Shown one piece after another: positions 24,941 through 35,527 of a stretch of DNA of 64,000 bases. Each line of letters opens with the position of its first letter. Position 1 is the stretch's first letter. The notes beneath the pieces are model-generated. The model had not been told where the DNA came from and made no database searches. It worked only from the letters and a program-made list of their open reading frames with translations. Source of the DNA: Marchantia polymorpha subsp. ruderalis. Taxonomy: Eukaryota; Streptophyta; Marchantiopsida; Marchantiales; Marchantiaceae. The translations under genes and the position numbers were made by a program. The DNA lies in assembly GCA_037833965.1 (NCBI GenBank), contig AP031353.1:2792501-2856500 (forward strand), in the 5' to 3' direction.

Positions 24941-25780
24941 AAAGCGATGGGAGGGTTTAGGTGTAGCAGCGAAGTCCCCAAAAAAAAAAAAACGACGACC
25001 CAAATTCATCGAGCGACACAAGCGAGGACGAATCGGGGGAAGAAGACAGAAACGCTCCTGAGAGACCGGCGACCTTGTGCCACACATGGGCATTTGAAGC
25101 ATAAAGCCACAGAGGCCTGGCTGCCGATCCTGCTGCTCCTCCTCCCATTAGGTTCTCCAGCAACGCTTCGTCCTGCTCCTCCTCGTCGTGATGGCGCATT
25201 CTTTCATCCGCACCTGCCTCTCGCGTCACACACATCCTTCCTCCCTCCCTTAACCCGTGCCCTCCCTCCCCTCCCTCTCTCCCTCCCTTCTTTCCTTCTT
25301 ACCCCTCCCCTCCCGTCCCCTGCCTTCCCTCACCTTACCCGACCTTCTCTCCCCTCCCTGCGTCCTTCCAATTTAGCTAGCGGCCACTCTAAATTCGCCA
25401 GCAGCACTCCAGCAGCTGAAACCCTCCCCTCTCCTCTGATCTCCTCGCCTTGCTCTTCCCTCCAAGCTCGGACATCAGAATCGAACGCTGGACGCCAGTG
25501 CTCGGTCAACCCCCGAGTGCTGCTGCAGCGAGCGCACAATCGCTCCACGCAACAAGAATAATCGTCGAATCGTTCGGAAGCAAATGCTATGACCCTCGTG
25601 TCAACTCCTTCTCCTCCTCCTGCTCCTACTTCTTCGCGGGACGCTTTTTTAGGCAATTCTGGACTTCGAGGAATGCAGACACTGTGATGAAAAGTGCACA
25701 GATGGGCTTGGGCCATGGGCCTGTGCGATGGTCGTTGCTAGCTCCATTGCTCCATAGTTTATCTCTCGTAATTTAATCAA
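24941..25780. other. GC- and CT-rich segment, possible promoter or exon of an unrecognised transcript
   Basis: Composition changes sharply at about 24.95 kb: a run of 12 or so A is followed by GC-rich DNA with long CCCTCC-type pyrimidine tracts (about 25.24-25.35 kb). Long open frames exist on both strands (24947-25561 plus, 204 codons; 25330-25716 minus, 128 codons), but both are low-complexity and match no family. It resembles the GC-rich leaders of the other genes in this window, so it may be the 5' end of an undetected transcript. Confidence 0.3.
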
Positions 25781-28268
25781 TTCTGAGCCAGCGCAGCATG
25801 AGAACGAATTTGTGCGCCATATTCGAAGGAAGCCCGATCGCTCGGTGGCGGAATTTCGCGTTCCCGTAACAAATCTGCGTTAATGTCAGCGATCCCATGC
25901 ACCATTCAGCAAGTTGTCTGCTGACGTGTCGGCGCCCGACTGGCTCAATTGGCGCCAGGTTCAACCATGAGTGATGGAGTGGGTGTTGTACAATGAATGA
26001 CTCGATATATATTATAGAAAAATAAAAAGTAGACATTGTGACTTACAATAATCTTCTCTACGAATTCAGCAAATACGAGGTACAAATTCAACCGGAAGGA
26101 AAGGATCCAATGAAACCACAAGCAAGGTGGCGGAAGGTGGGATATTTTTTATTCCAAACGGCAATAAGAAAAAATTGTCTCACATTCCTGTCAAAATCTT
26201 CGTAAACAACAAATAAATTATTTCTTCCATCTTTATTATATATTTGGTTTTATTCTTTGATATCTCTGTTGATATTGCAGAGTGATTCTCTTTTTTAAGC
26301 CCAAGAAAAAAGCGGAAGGTTTACGTGCTTCCATTTTTTCATGGGGAAGAAACTGCAGCATCCGATCAAGCCCAACGAAACACGGCTGGGTCCGATAATG
26401 ATACAAGATTGTTATGATGTTTCTCAACTCAGAATCATTTATATTGAATAATTAGATCAAGAGGATGCTCTGCCGAACATATTAAAGACGGAAACTACAG
26501 AAATGATGGATGATGTGTACAAGTAAAGCAATGAGCGAATGTGCACACAATCTTTTTACCGTAATGAAGGCGGGTGGAAAAAGGGATATATTTTCATTGG
26601 ATGAAACTAGTGAGTGGTTTGTCAATGAATTCACGAAAAATTTGATGTGTAAACATTTCACACAACTGTAGCCTCTACATGATTGATACTGATCATGAAG
26701 TGGCTATGAAAACGTATCATAACACCATATTTAAGAGTATAGGGTCATGATACGATTGCATTCATATTTTTATTTTTAGAATTTTTATTATCTCAAAAGG
26801 ACAAGATATATAAATAGAATCAAGGAGTTGACTTTGAAACTTCTACCATTTTAGCGGATGGCTATTTTTGATTTGCACATCCATCTTGGCGATCCATGTG
26901 ATATGTTTCTGATAACAGAAAACCGTACACTTTATTTTGAAAAATTCTATATCATCGAAGATCAATTCTCTGAAGGGCATCCAAACTATATGTTTATAAA
27001 AGAATCTTATAAGGAAATTTGAGAACTCTTATGATACTTTTTTAGCAACCATATTGAACGATATTTATATTAGTATAAATCCCTCTATGTGCTTAACGCT
27101 TTATGACACTTTAGTTAGATTTTTCAAGCTCATCATCTCCAGCTCAATAAAATAAGATAACTACCCTTCAGTTTGAACCATGGACAATTCTATATAGTTC
27201 TTTATGTGTTTTTGCTCTTTAATGTTCACAAAGACATGTGTAGTAAAGTCTTTTAACACCATCACAGCATGTCTTGTCTTATCATCAAAATGTCCTTATT
27301 CTCAAGTTTTTCAAATATAAGTTCAATCTTTTGATCGAAAGTAGCTAAAATAAATATTATTCTAGAAATAGCTATCATAAAACTATCAATTGTCATGTTT
27401 AACTACAACAATAATTGTAATTTGAATTCAATTTTCCATCCTATCTTCATCCGTATCAACATGTTATCAAATTTTCATATTTCAATGGTCTTTAAATTGA
27501 CTTATATATGTATATTGACTTGATTAAACTATACAACGGTTCAATACTTTAAGCACAGTTGTGATATTATAATCACGTTTATTTAGATACATCGTTTCAA
27601 ACTTACTTCTTGGCTTATTTATTGCATCAACTATTTCATAGATTAATGATCTGTGAAAAAAATGAAAATTAATTCAATCTCATAAAAAATTCAACTCCAT
27701 ATGTATCATTTATCTAATAAACAAATATTTAGATACACTACATCGCTAAAGCAATTTGCATTAAACACCATAATTTTCATTTCATCATCAGTATATTCTT
27801 TTCAAATTAAACATAGTTCAAAAATGTGTATCCAAAAACCAATATCCTTGACTTGTTTGTTTGATGTAATATTAATTTTTGTTATTAGCTAATTTTATGA
27901 AAAAAAATTCATTTTTAGCATAGCTTTGTCATAAATTTTGCAATCACGTTATATAAACTTATATCACTGCTAATTATATCAAATAGCATGAACAATAACA
28001 ATTGACTCATAATTGAAGATTCTGTAATAAATACTTATTCAAAAAAATTTATTGAACTGATAATCCTCATGAGCTTATGACATACTTAAAATATGAATGT
28101 ATGACTTTCTCTCATAATATTTTGAATAAGAATTATATTATAATTTAAAAATATTCTTTTGTGAAAAAATGACTTGGATGTTGAATCTAAGTATGTATTT
28201 AGAATGTTTGCAGTTATTTTAGAATTGATAAAAAAAATATACAGTATATGTATGTATAATTTTTATAT
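25781..28268. other. AT-rich, CG-poor DNA left of the young Copia
   Basis: From about 26.0 kb the sequence is strongly AT-rich with few CG dinucleotides, many A/T runs and no long frame. With 35528-38520 it makes one block of roughly 5 kb, split by the Copia insertion. Such composition is expected of old methylated repeat DNA after deamination, but no element family can be recognised. Confidence 0.6.
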
Positions 28269-28273
28269 TAATT

Positions 28274-28539
28274 TGTAAACGGTAAATCGAGAAAACATAA
28301 AACACAACATATCAAATCACAACTGAGACACTATATAACGTGGTTCACCCTCAGGGGTTACGTCCACAAAGGAATACGCTCGAGAGAGTTTACTGTTTGT
28401 TTGAAGTGATCCTCTTCCTATCACCCTCAGGGTATATATACCCAAGGTAGTCAACTACCTAAGCTATAAATAGCTACATATGCGGTTAACCAAGGTTAAC
28501 TAACCTCAGTTAACTCCTTAACCAGAGTTAATATCAACA
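28274..28539 (-). repeat. 3' LTR of the young Copia
   Basis: A 266-bp copy matching 35257-35522 at all but one position. Written on the element strand it starts TGTTGATATTAAC and ends CCGTTTACA. It carries a TATA-like TATTTATAG, as expected of an LTR promoter. The left target duplication TAATT is at 28269-28273. Confidence 0.97.
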
Positions 28540-28560
28540 ATCTCCCCCTTAACTTGCGTT
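28540..28560 (-). other. polypurine tract of the young Copia
   Basis: On the element strand a purine-rich AAGGGGGAGATT directly precedes the 3' LTR, the expected position for plus-strand DNA priming. Confidence 0.75.
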
Positions 28561-29005
28561 AAGGAGTCTCAGTAACCTCTCTAACCTATATTATTACTCA
28601 GCGGAAAGTTCTAGACAAAATGCTGACTGAAGTTCCCTCTTTAAACGAGAGTTAACTGGAACTAAGCCGTAGCCATGATAGGATAGAGTAATAATATACA
28701 GAGGTAACTCAACAATATCTCACCTTAACTCATGTCAAGGAATTTTTTAGTCGCCTCTCTAACCTATATTATTACTCTCATACCAAGATAGAGTAATAAT
28801 ATACAGAGGTAACTCAACAATATCTCACCTTAACTCATGTCAAGGAATTTTAGTCACCTCTCTAACCTATATTATTACTCTGCGGAAAGTTCTAAACGGA
28901 AACCTATCACAAGGTCCCTCTTTAAACGAGAGTTAACTAAAACTAAACCGTAGCCATAAGAGGATAGAGTAACAATATACAGAGGTAACTAAGAACAATA
29001 TCTCT
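28545..29005 (-). repeat. tandem repeats with inverted segments in the 3' untranslated part of the young Copia
   Basis: Between the end of pol and the polypurine tract, about three imperfect units recur. Each has CCTCTCTAACCTATATTATT followed by a partly inverted partner AGAGTAATAATATACAGAGG, and two carry a GCGGAAAGTTCTA...CCCTCTTTAAACGAGAG block. The inverted halves can form stems in the element RNA. The arrangement is unusual for a Copia 3' region and may mark non-autonomous rearrangement or an RNA structure. Confidence 0.8.
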
Positions 29006-32000
29006 CGTGCTCCCTATGCACAACTTGCATAGTAGCACAATGTCGCCTGAAACTCTCCAAAGGAATAACTTTGGTCAACGCATCAGCTGGATTGAGTTTA
29101 CCGTCAATCTTGACTAGCTCAATTGTTTTATCAGACACCGCTTGTCTAATAAAGTGATATCTGATGTCGATGTGCTTCACTCGGCTATCCATGACTTGAT
29201 TCGCAGCCAAATGTAAAGCACTCTGGCTATCACAATGAAGATTGACCACGCCTTGTGTTAGTCCCATCTCCATGATAAGCTTATCTAACCAAATAGCTTC
29301 CTTTGCTGCTTCTGCTGCTGCCACGTACTCAGCTTCTGTTGTTGACTGAGCTACGCACTTCTGCAAGGTAGATCTCCAACTAATGCTTCCGCCGCCAAGT
29401 GTAAACACATATCCGGTTGTAGATCTCCTCTTGTCTAGATCTTGTCCATAGTCAGCATCAACGTAGCCAAACAAGGACTTGGCATTGTCTAATAAGCCAT
29501 CAAACAATAAGCCATAATCCACAGTACTCTTCAGATATCTCAGAATCCATTTCACTGCTTCCCAGTGAACTTTTCCAGGATTTGACATGTACCTGCTCAC
29601 CTTTCCCATTGCTAGAGCAATATCAGGCCTAGTGCACACCATTAAATACATGAGACTGCCTACTGCTTGTTCATAGGGAACACATGACATTTTTCCCTTT
29701 TCCACAGCATCTGTAGGACATTGGGCTGCGGAAAGTTTAAAATGTGCCGGCAGAGGAGTCCATACTCCTTTCGAATCGGCCATGTTGAACCTGTCAAGTA
29801 TACGGCGAACATACTTGTCCTGACTCAGCCATAGCTTCTTCTGTTCAAAATCTCTATAAATATCCATGCCTAGTATCCTTCTTGACTCCCCCATATCCTT
29901 CATCTTAAATGCAGACTTCAGCTGGCTTTTGCATTCATCGACATCGGATTGGTTCTTTGCCAAGATAAGCATGTCGTCAACGTAGAGTACTAAAATGATG
30001 AGATTGAAAGTCTCATCATTCACCTTCTTCATATAGACACAAGGATCATACACGCTTCGTAGAAAACCTTGTGCCTTCATAAACTCATCAAAACGTGTAT
30101 TCCACTGCCTAGGAGCTTGCTTCAGTCCATACAATGATTTCAGTAATCTACAGACCCATCTTTCCTGGCCTTTGACCTCAAAGCCAATTGGTTGTCTCAT
30201 GTAGATCTCCTCCTCTAAATATCCATAAAGAAAAGCTGTAACCACATCCATCTGATCCATAACAAGACTGAATGTTGCGGCCAGTGCACATACCAGACGA
30301 ATTGTAGCGTATTTTGCTACAGGCGAAAAAACTTCGTTATAATCCACACCCTTTTCCTGTGTGAAACCTCTAGCCACCAGTCTGGCTTTGAAGATTCTTG
30401 CATCATCTCCTGCTGGATTGTCTTTCAGCTTGTACACCCACTTGGAGTCAATCACTGTCTGATTTTTAGGAAGCTCAACCAACTCCCAAGTCTTGTTGTC
30501 AAGCAGTGACTGCATCTCTCGCTCCATAGCAGCATTCCATTCAAGCTTGTTGACTGAAGCTTGAGCTTCTCTGTATGAAGAGGGTTCACCTTCTTCCAGG
30601 ATCAACGCCATACCATCCTCCTCTTCAAAATCAAGATCACGATCCTTGAGAATAGATGAATTTGCCCATGCACCAAATCTCTCAGGCGCTCTACTAGATC
30701 GTTGTGATCTCCTAGTAGACGTTTCCATTTGATCTCTGTTGTTTGGTATTGTTGCAATAGGCTCACCAATAATAGCCTGCTCATGTGGTTCTTGTTCCTC
30801 AAGAACTTGCTCCACATGTATCGGTGCTTCTTCATGTGACATATCATTAGTGATAGAATGATCAAACTCCCCCACAACAATATGAGTGAGTAAAGATTTC
30901 CCCTTGTTAGCCTCCACATTCTCCCCCTCTTTCAATAAGCGAGGCTCATTGAAAGAAACATCTCTACTAACAATCACCTTGCAGGCAACAGGATCCCATA
31001 ACCTGTAACCTTTCACGCCACTAGCATATCCAAGAAAACGACATTTCTTGGATGTAGGTTCTAATTTGTTCCTGTGCTCCTTAGGTATAAGAGGATAAGC
31101 AGTACACCCAAAAATCCTCAAACGACTATAATCTGCCATCCGTTTATGTCTCAATTCAAACGGTGTGGAGAAATTGATTGCACTAGAAGGAGAAAGGTTT
31201 ACCAAATAAGTTGCGGTGTTGACAGCTTCGGCCCAAAATTCCCCTGGTAAACCGGATTCGCTTAGCATACTCCGCACTTTCTCCAACACTGTTCGATTGA
31301 GTCGCTCAGAAACAGCATTTTGTTGTGGAGTATAAATCGTCGTGAAATGGCGAGTAATCCCCTCCTCTATACAATACCTCTGAAATTCCTCACTAGTATA
31401 CTCGCCACCATTATCTGATCGTAAATATTTCACCTTGTGTCCAGTCTGAGTCTCAACTTGTATGCGCCAACTTTTGAAGGTTGAGAACACTTCAGACTTG
31501 TGGGTAAGAAAATATACCCACACATACCTAGAGTAATCATCTATAAAGGAGACATAGTACAACTTTCCAGATAGTGAGGCAACAGGAGATGGTCCCCACA
31601 CATCACTATGTACATACTCCAGTATGTCCTTGGAATTATGAGTTCCAACGCCAAAAGTTTTCCTATGTTGCTTTCCCATGATGCAATGTTCACAAAATGA
31701 CAGATCAACTTTACCCAAACCGGGTAATACATTTTTCTCATCAAGAAGAGACATGTATCGATCACTCATATGGCCTAATCTGGAATGTCATACATGAGAC
31801 ATCTCAACGCGAGATCTGGTAAAGTGAACTTCGCCACAAACAGTGATGCCCTCTAACAAGTACAGATTATTATGCTTGTATCCCCGAAGAATAATTTTCT
31901 TATCACATGATCTGACATCTAACACGCCCTGCCGAGAACTCCATTCTAAGCCGTGTGAGTCCAACACTCCAAGAGAGATCAAGTTCTTTCTCATGTTAGG

Positions 32001-32300
32001 TATAAACCTAACCTGGTTCAACGTACGGTTGACACCATCAAACATGCGGATCTTTACAGATCCAACACCCTCAATTCTACAGGGTTGGTCGTTCCCCATA
32101 AGAACTGAACCGTTTGATACGGAGAAAGTACAAAAGAACTCTCTAATGTAACAAATGTGATAAGAACAAGCACTGTCCAGAATCCATACATCACCAACAA
32201 CTTGCGGTGAGTTGTAGAGGGCATACCTCTGGCATCATAGGCCATCCGTGTACAAATCGTTCGCCTCAGTATCAAGATGTTCAGCAACGTTTGCCACTGA
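28989..32300 (-). mobile_element. pol region of the young Copia (protease, integrase, RT, RNase H)
   Basis: In element order (right to left) one sees the protease region (WILDSACSYH-like, about 32.2 kb), GAG-pre-integrase with a CX2C finger half (about 31.7 kb), the integrase core with DVWGP, RSDNGGEY and NAVSERLNRT (about 31.2-31.6 kb), reverse transcriptase with ARLVARGFTQ, DVVTAFLYG and the YVDD catalytic motif (about 29.9-30.5 kb), and RNase H with YVDADYG, STTEAEYVAA and VKHIDIRYH (about 29.1-29.5 kb). Order and motifs are those of plant Copia. The region looks nearly intact; as a fossil record I do not list its defects. Confidence 0.95.
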
Positions 32301-32319
32301 AGGGGAGGTTGTACTGGTC

Positions 32320-33182
32320 ATCCGGCAAAACTTCCTGATGTGGCCTTTCTTACCACAGCTCCAACAAACAACATTCTTCTTGTCAAATGGTTGAGCCAAA
32401 AATTGTACTTACCTTCGGTCAGGAGATTTTGATCTCTGTCGCTTCAAGCCTGGACGTCGTGAATCGTGGATGTCTCTCGGTTGTGACTGACCTTTTGCCA
32501 TAAAAAGTGCTGTCCCATAAGTGGATGGAACGGAAGGAGATAACAAATCCTGCTCAACTGCATCCGTCAGAAGTGCACTTACAACCTCGTTGTAAGTGAC
32601 TGCTGTGTTCTGACGATGAAGAAGAATCTTCGATAGTGTCTGATAGGTAGATGGTAATGAGTGAAGAAGATGCATTGCCTTCTTTGTGTCAGTAAGCTCC
32701 TCCCCCATATTCCGAAGATCCACCAATAGATTTCCATAGGCGTGAATGTGGTCTTGTATGTGTGTGCCAGGCTTCATAGTGAACCGTAACAATCGCATGT
32801 AAGTGTTCATCACAATCGTTGGATTCTTTTGATGGAACCGTTGTTGAAGCGCATCGAGCAACTTGGAAACTTCAGAGTACTCCTCAACCTGCTTGAGTAT
32901 AGTAGGGTCTAGATATGCCAACACAGTGCAAACTGCCTGGTCCTGAGCGGTAGTCCATTCAATGTCATTTATGCTAGAAGGTTTTTCTCCCAAGCAGATA
33001 GTGAGACCCATGGATCGTAGTTTCACTTTTACTTGCTTTTCCCAAAGCAAATAATCACCGTGGCCATCGAAAGGTATGATGTTATATCCAAAATTGCCAC
33101 CAATTTGTCGACCTATAGACTCTGCACGTCGAAAATGAGAGACAATAGCAGCTTCCGAGTCAATTTCCTCCTTTTGATTCAT
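32320..33182 (-). mobile_element. gag region of the young Copia
   Basis: A gag-type polypeptide with the Copia nucleocapsid pattern: an N-terminal DUF4219-like segment (FDGHGDYLLWEKQVKVKL), a UBN2-type central domain (ALQQRFHQKNPTIVMNTYMR, LLHSLPSTYQTL), a basic Arg/Ser/Lys-rich stretch and a CX2CX4HX4C zinc knuckle near 32.32-32.37 kb (CWSCGKKGHIRKFC). It would package the element RNA. Confidence 0.92.
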
Positions 33183-33249
33183 CGTTCAGGTCCTGAAAAG
33201 TGCCCAGATGCTCTAGTTGTGTCGAGAGCTTTCCAACGATACCCAATTT

Positions 33250-33970
33250 GACTAGATTCTGATGAAAAATATTTCTGAGAAATATTTATGACGGAATATT
33301 CCTGCACCGTAGGTCCGACCGTCACCGTTGATATCACCGTCAGACCGTTGCCCCTCTGACCGCGACTGTAACCACGTTCAGATCTCCCTCCTGCCGGAAA
33401 TACTCCGCTCCTCTCCTGCCCTAACCGCGCGGGGGGAGCTCCTTCCTCCCTCCCTAACCGCGCGCGGGAGGTGGCGTGGCTCCTTCCTCCCTTCCTAACC
33501 GCGCGCGGGGGTGGAAGGAGTAGGCGCTGCCTGCCCTAAACGCGCGGGGGGGGGGGGGGGGGGGGGAACTCCCCCCTGCCGGAAATACTCCGCTCCTCTC
33601 CTGCGGGGAAGGGGGAGATTACTCCTTCCGACCCTACTCCCCTCCTCTCCTGCGGGCTCCGCTCCTCACCTGTCGCTACCTCCTGCCTTCACGCGGGAGG
33701 GGTAGCTGCGGAAATACTCCGCTCTTGTTACTCCAACTCGTACCCTAACTGCCTGCTGCCACCTCCAGGTACAAAAGTACTCCCTCTGGAGTCCGCTCGT
33801 GCGCGACCTGGGGGTATTACTCCCTCTTGCGCGACCTGCGCGGCCGCTCCGCTCTTGCGCGAAGGAGGGGGGAGGGGGGAGGACCGACTGCGCTCCTCCC
33901 TACTCCTCCTCTCTTCCCTACCTGCCTGCTGCCACCTCCAGGTACAAAAGTACTCCTTCCTCACATTCAA
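33250..33970. repeat. GC-rich degenerate repeats in the leader of the young Copia
   Basis: Units of CTCCTTCCTCC-CTAACCGCGCG-GGGG type recur several times at 33.36-33.72 kb, with a run of about 21 G at 33546-33566. A block of about 33 bp (CTGCCTGCTGCCACCTCCAG then GTACAAAAGTACTCC) occurs at 33749-33783 and again at 33922-33956. Composition contrasts strongly with the AT-rich surroundings and with the rest of the element, as if acquired from a GC-rich host gene leader. Confidence 0.75.
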
Positions 33971-34271
33971 TTGTACCGTGGCATCGAGACTTGATCACAC
34001 CATGTCGAATCGAAGTGAAAGGCGATCGCAGCGTGACGTTACAATTCGCCTTTTGAGAAACGACAGTGTATCATAAGCTTGCAAAGTGGGACTGTGGCCG
34101 ATAGTCGTTCTTCTGTTTACTCCTTCAGCTGCCTCGAAACGTTCTCTCTCTTCCGGAAATTTGCAGCGTAGAGTCTAGTCGGAGCAGTTTTCAACCCCCG
34201 GGGAGTGACGAACGTGATGGCACCTCAAGAGCGAGAGAGCCGCGGGTGCTTCGGGCAGCTGTCTCCGGTAA

Positions 34272-34730
34272 TACAGAAATTCTGAGAGCCTTCAGCCCAG
34301 AGAGGTTGTGAATGCTCTGCGGGAGGACTATGCGCGTTCGTACTTTCTGACAGGAGAGTTTCTGGATTCTCTCTACACGGAGTACTGCTTGTTTGCTGAT
34401 CCTACTATTCAGTTCTCAGGACGAGATTTGTATAGACGTAATTTAAAATTGCTGGTCCCTTTCTATGAGGATCCTTCACTCACCCTTGAAAGTATCCAGC
34501 AGGACGAAGATGGTGACTCAAAGTTCGTCGAAACTTCTTGGAAATTGAGAGTTTATATAAAACTACCTTGGAAACCCTTCATTGCTGTGGATGGTCGCAC
34601 CAAGTACAGCTTAAATGCCGAAAATAAAATCGTGGAGCACGTAGAGAGCTGGAATGTGACAGCGATAGAAGCCGTGGGGCAGATTTTTAAGCCCTCCGAG
34701 AGGGCACTTTGGAAGACCTCCAAAAGTTAA
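34272..34730 (+). pseudogene. captured host gene fragment: DUF2358-family C-terminal domain, intronless, inside the Copia
   Basis: An open frame of 153 codons encodes a nearly complete DUF2358 domain (NTF2-like fold family, mostly chloroplast proteins of unknown function). Recognisable stretches are ALREDYARSYFLTGEF, ADPTIQFSGRDLYRRNLKLL, WKLRVYIKLPWKPFIAVDG and HVESWNVTAIEAVGQIF. There is no ATG at a family-like position, and the N-terminal (transit-peptide) part is missing or out of frame. It lies on the plus strand, antisense to the element, wholly between the 5' LTR and gag, so it moves with the element. Lack of introns across the domain suggests capture of a processed transcript, though the parent's intron pattern is not visible here. 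The frame still looks well conserved, so the capture is probably recent. Confidence 0.85.
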
Positions 34731-35237
34731 CTTTACTAGAAGTCGCGCTGACGGTGGTCGAGCCTATTCCCTTACTTCGAGGTGAAAAACCTGACCACCA
34801 TCACCATGACCTTGCAAAAAACCCCAAAGCGACAGAAACAATCGTTTCCAGGCAACAATCCCTTGGATGATTGCCCGATGCAGAGTGAACGACGAACTAC
34901 TGGTGGAGCAAGTGCCGGCTACCAAGTAGAGCAAGTGCCGGCCTTCTGCTACGATCCACGACACAAGAAGAACGAAGTCCACCACCAGTCGCCCTCCGAG
35001 AGCCAAGATCTCACACCGCCCGAACTCCGACGCCTGAACTTAGCTCTCGACAATCTCTCCAAAACTCAAAACTTCAGTAGCTTGACAGAACTTCTACAAC
35101 CTGCAAACACTTTCACACTCACTTCGAAAAATTATCAACAGAATCTGTCACTGAGTCCGTCAGAAAACCTTCTGTTAGAAAAACTGTCACCGTACGAAAC
35201 CAACCCGACAAAACCCTCCGACACTAAGTCCGAACCG

Positions 35238-35256
35238 AACCTGCTCTGATACCAAA
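35238..35256 (-). other. primer-binding site of the young Copia (initiator-Met tRNA)
   Basis: On the element strand the bases after the 5' LTR read TTTGGTATCAGAGCAGG, matching the complement of the 3' end of plant initiator methionine tRNA, the standard Copia primer. Confidence 0.92.
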
Positions 35257-35522
35257 TGTAAACGGTAAATCGAGAAAACATAAAACACAACATATCAAAT
35301 CACAACTGAGACACTATATAACGTGGTTCACCCTCAGGGGTTACGTCCACAAAGGAATACGCTCGAGAGAGTTTACTGTTTGTTTGAAGTGATCCTCTTC
35401 CTATCACCCTCAGGGTATATATACCCAAGGTAGTCAACTACCTAACCTATAAATAGCTACATATGCGGTTAACCAAGGTTAACTAACCTCAGTTAACTCC
35501 TTAACCAGAGTTAATATCAACA
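35257..35522 (-). repeat. 5' LTR of the young Copia
   Basis: A 266-bp LTR differing from the other copy at a single base (a G/C difference within the CTACCTAAGCT/CTACCTAACCT stretch). The right target duplication TAATT follows at 35523-35527. Confidence 0.97.
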
Positions 35523-35527
35523 TAATT

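Larger units (their letters stand above)
28274..35522 (-). mobile_element. young Ty1/Copia LTR retrotransposon with captured host sequence
   Basis: A 7249-bp element in minus orientation, bounded by 266-bp LTRs (28274-28539 and 35257-35522) that begin TG and end CA and differ at one position. An identical 5-bp target duplication, TAATT, flanks it at 28269-28273 and 35523-35527. Next to the 5' LTR (right side) is a primer-binding site complementary to initiator-Met tRNA, and next to the 3' LTR a purine-rich tract. Gene order gag, protease, integrase, reverse transcriptase, RNase H is that of Copia. The coding part looks nearly whole, with perhaps two or three breaks. The near-identical LTRs indicate a recent insertion. 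An unusually long leader (33.2-35.25 kb) carries GC-rich repeats and a host DUF2358 gene fragment in antisense. Confidence 0.97.

Noticed and set aside
25330-25716. Overlapping long frames on both strands at 24.9-25.7 kb
   Set aside because: Low-complexity Pro/Leu/Ser or Arg/Glu/Gly composition produced by CCTCCC tracts.
34782-35249. 155-codon plus-strand frame in the Copia leader as part of the captured gene
   Set aside because: It runs into the primer-binding site and has no DUF2358 or other family features, so it is antisense leader sequence.
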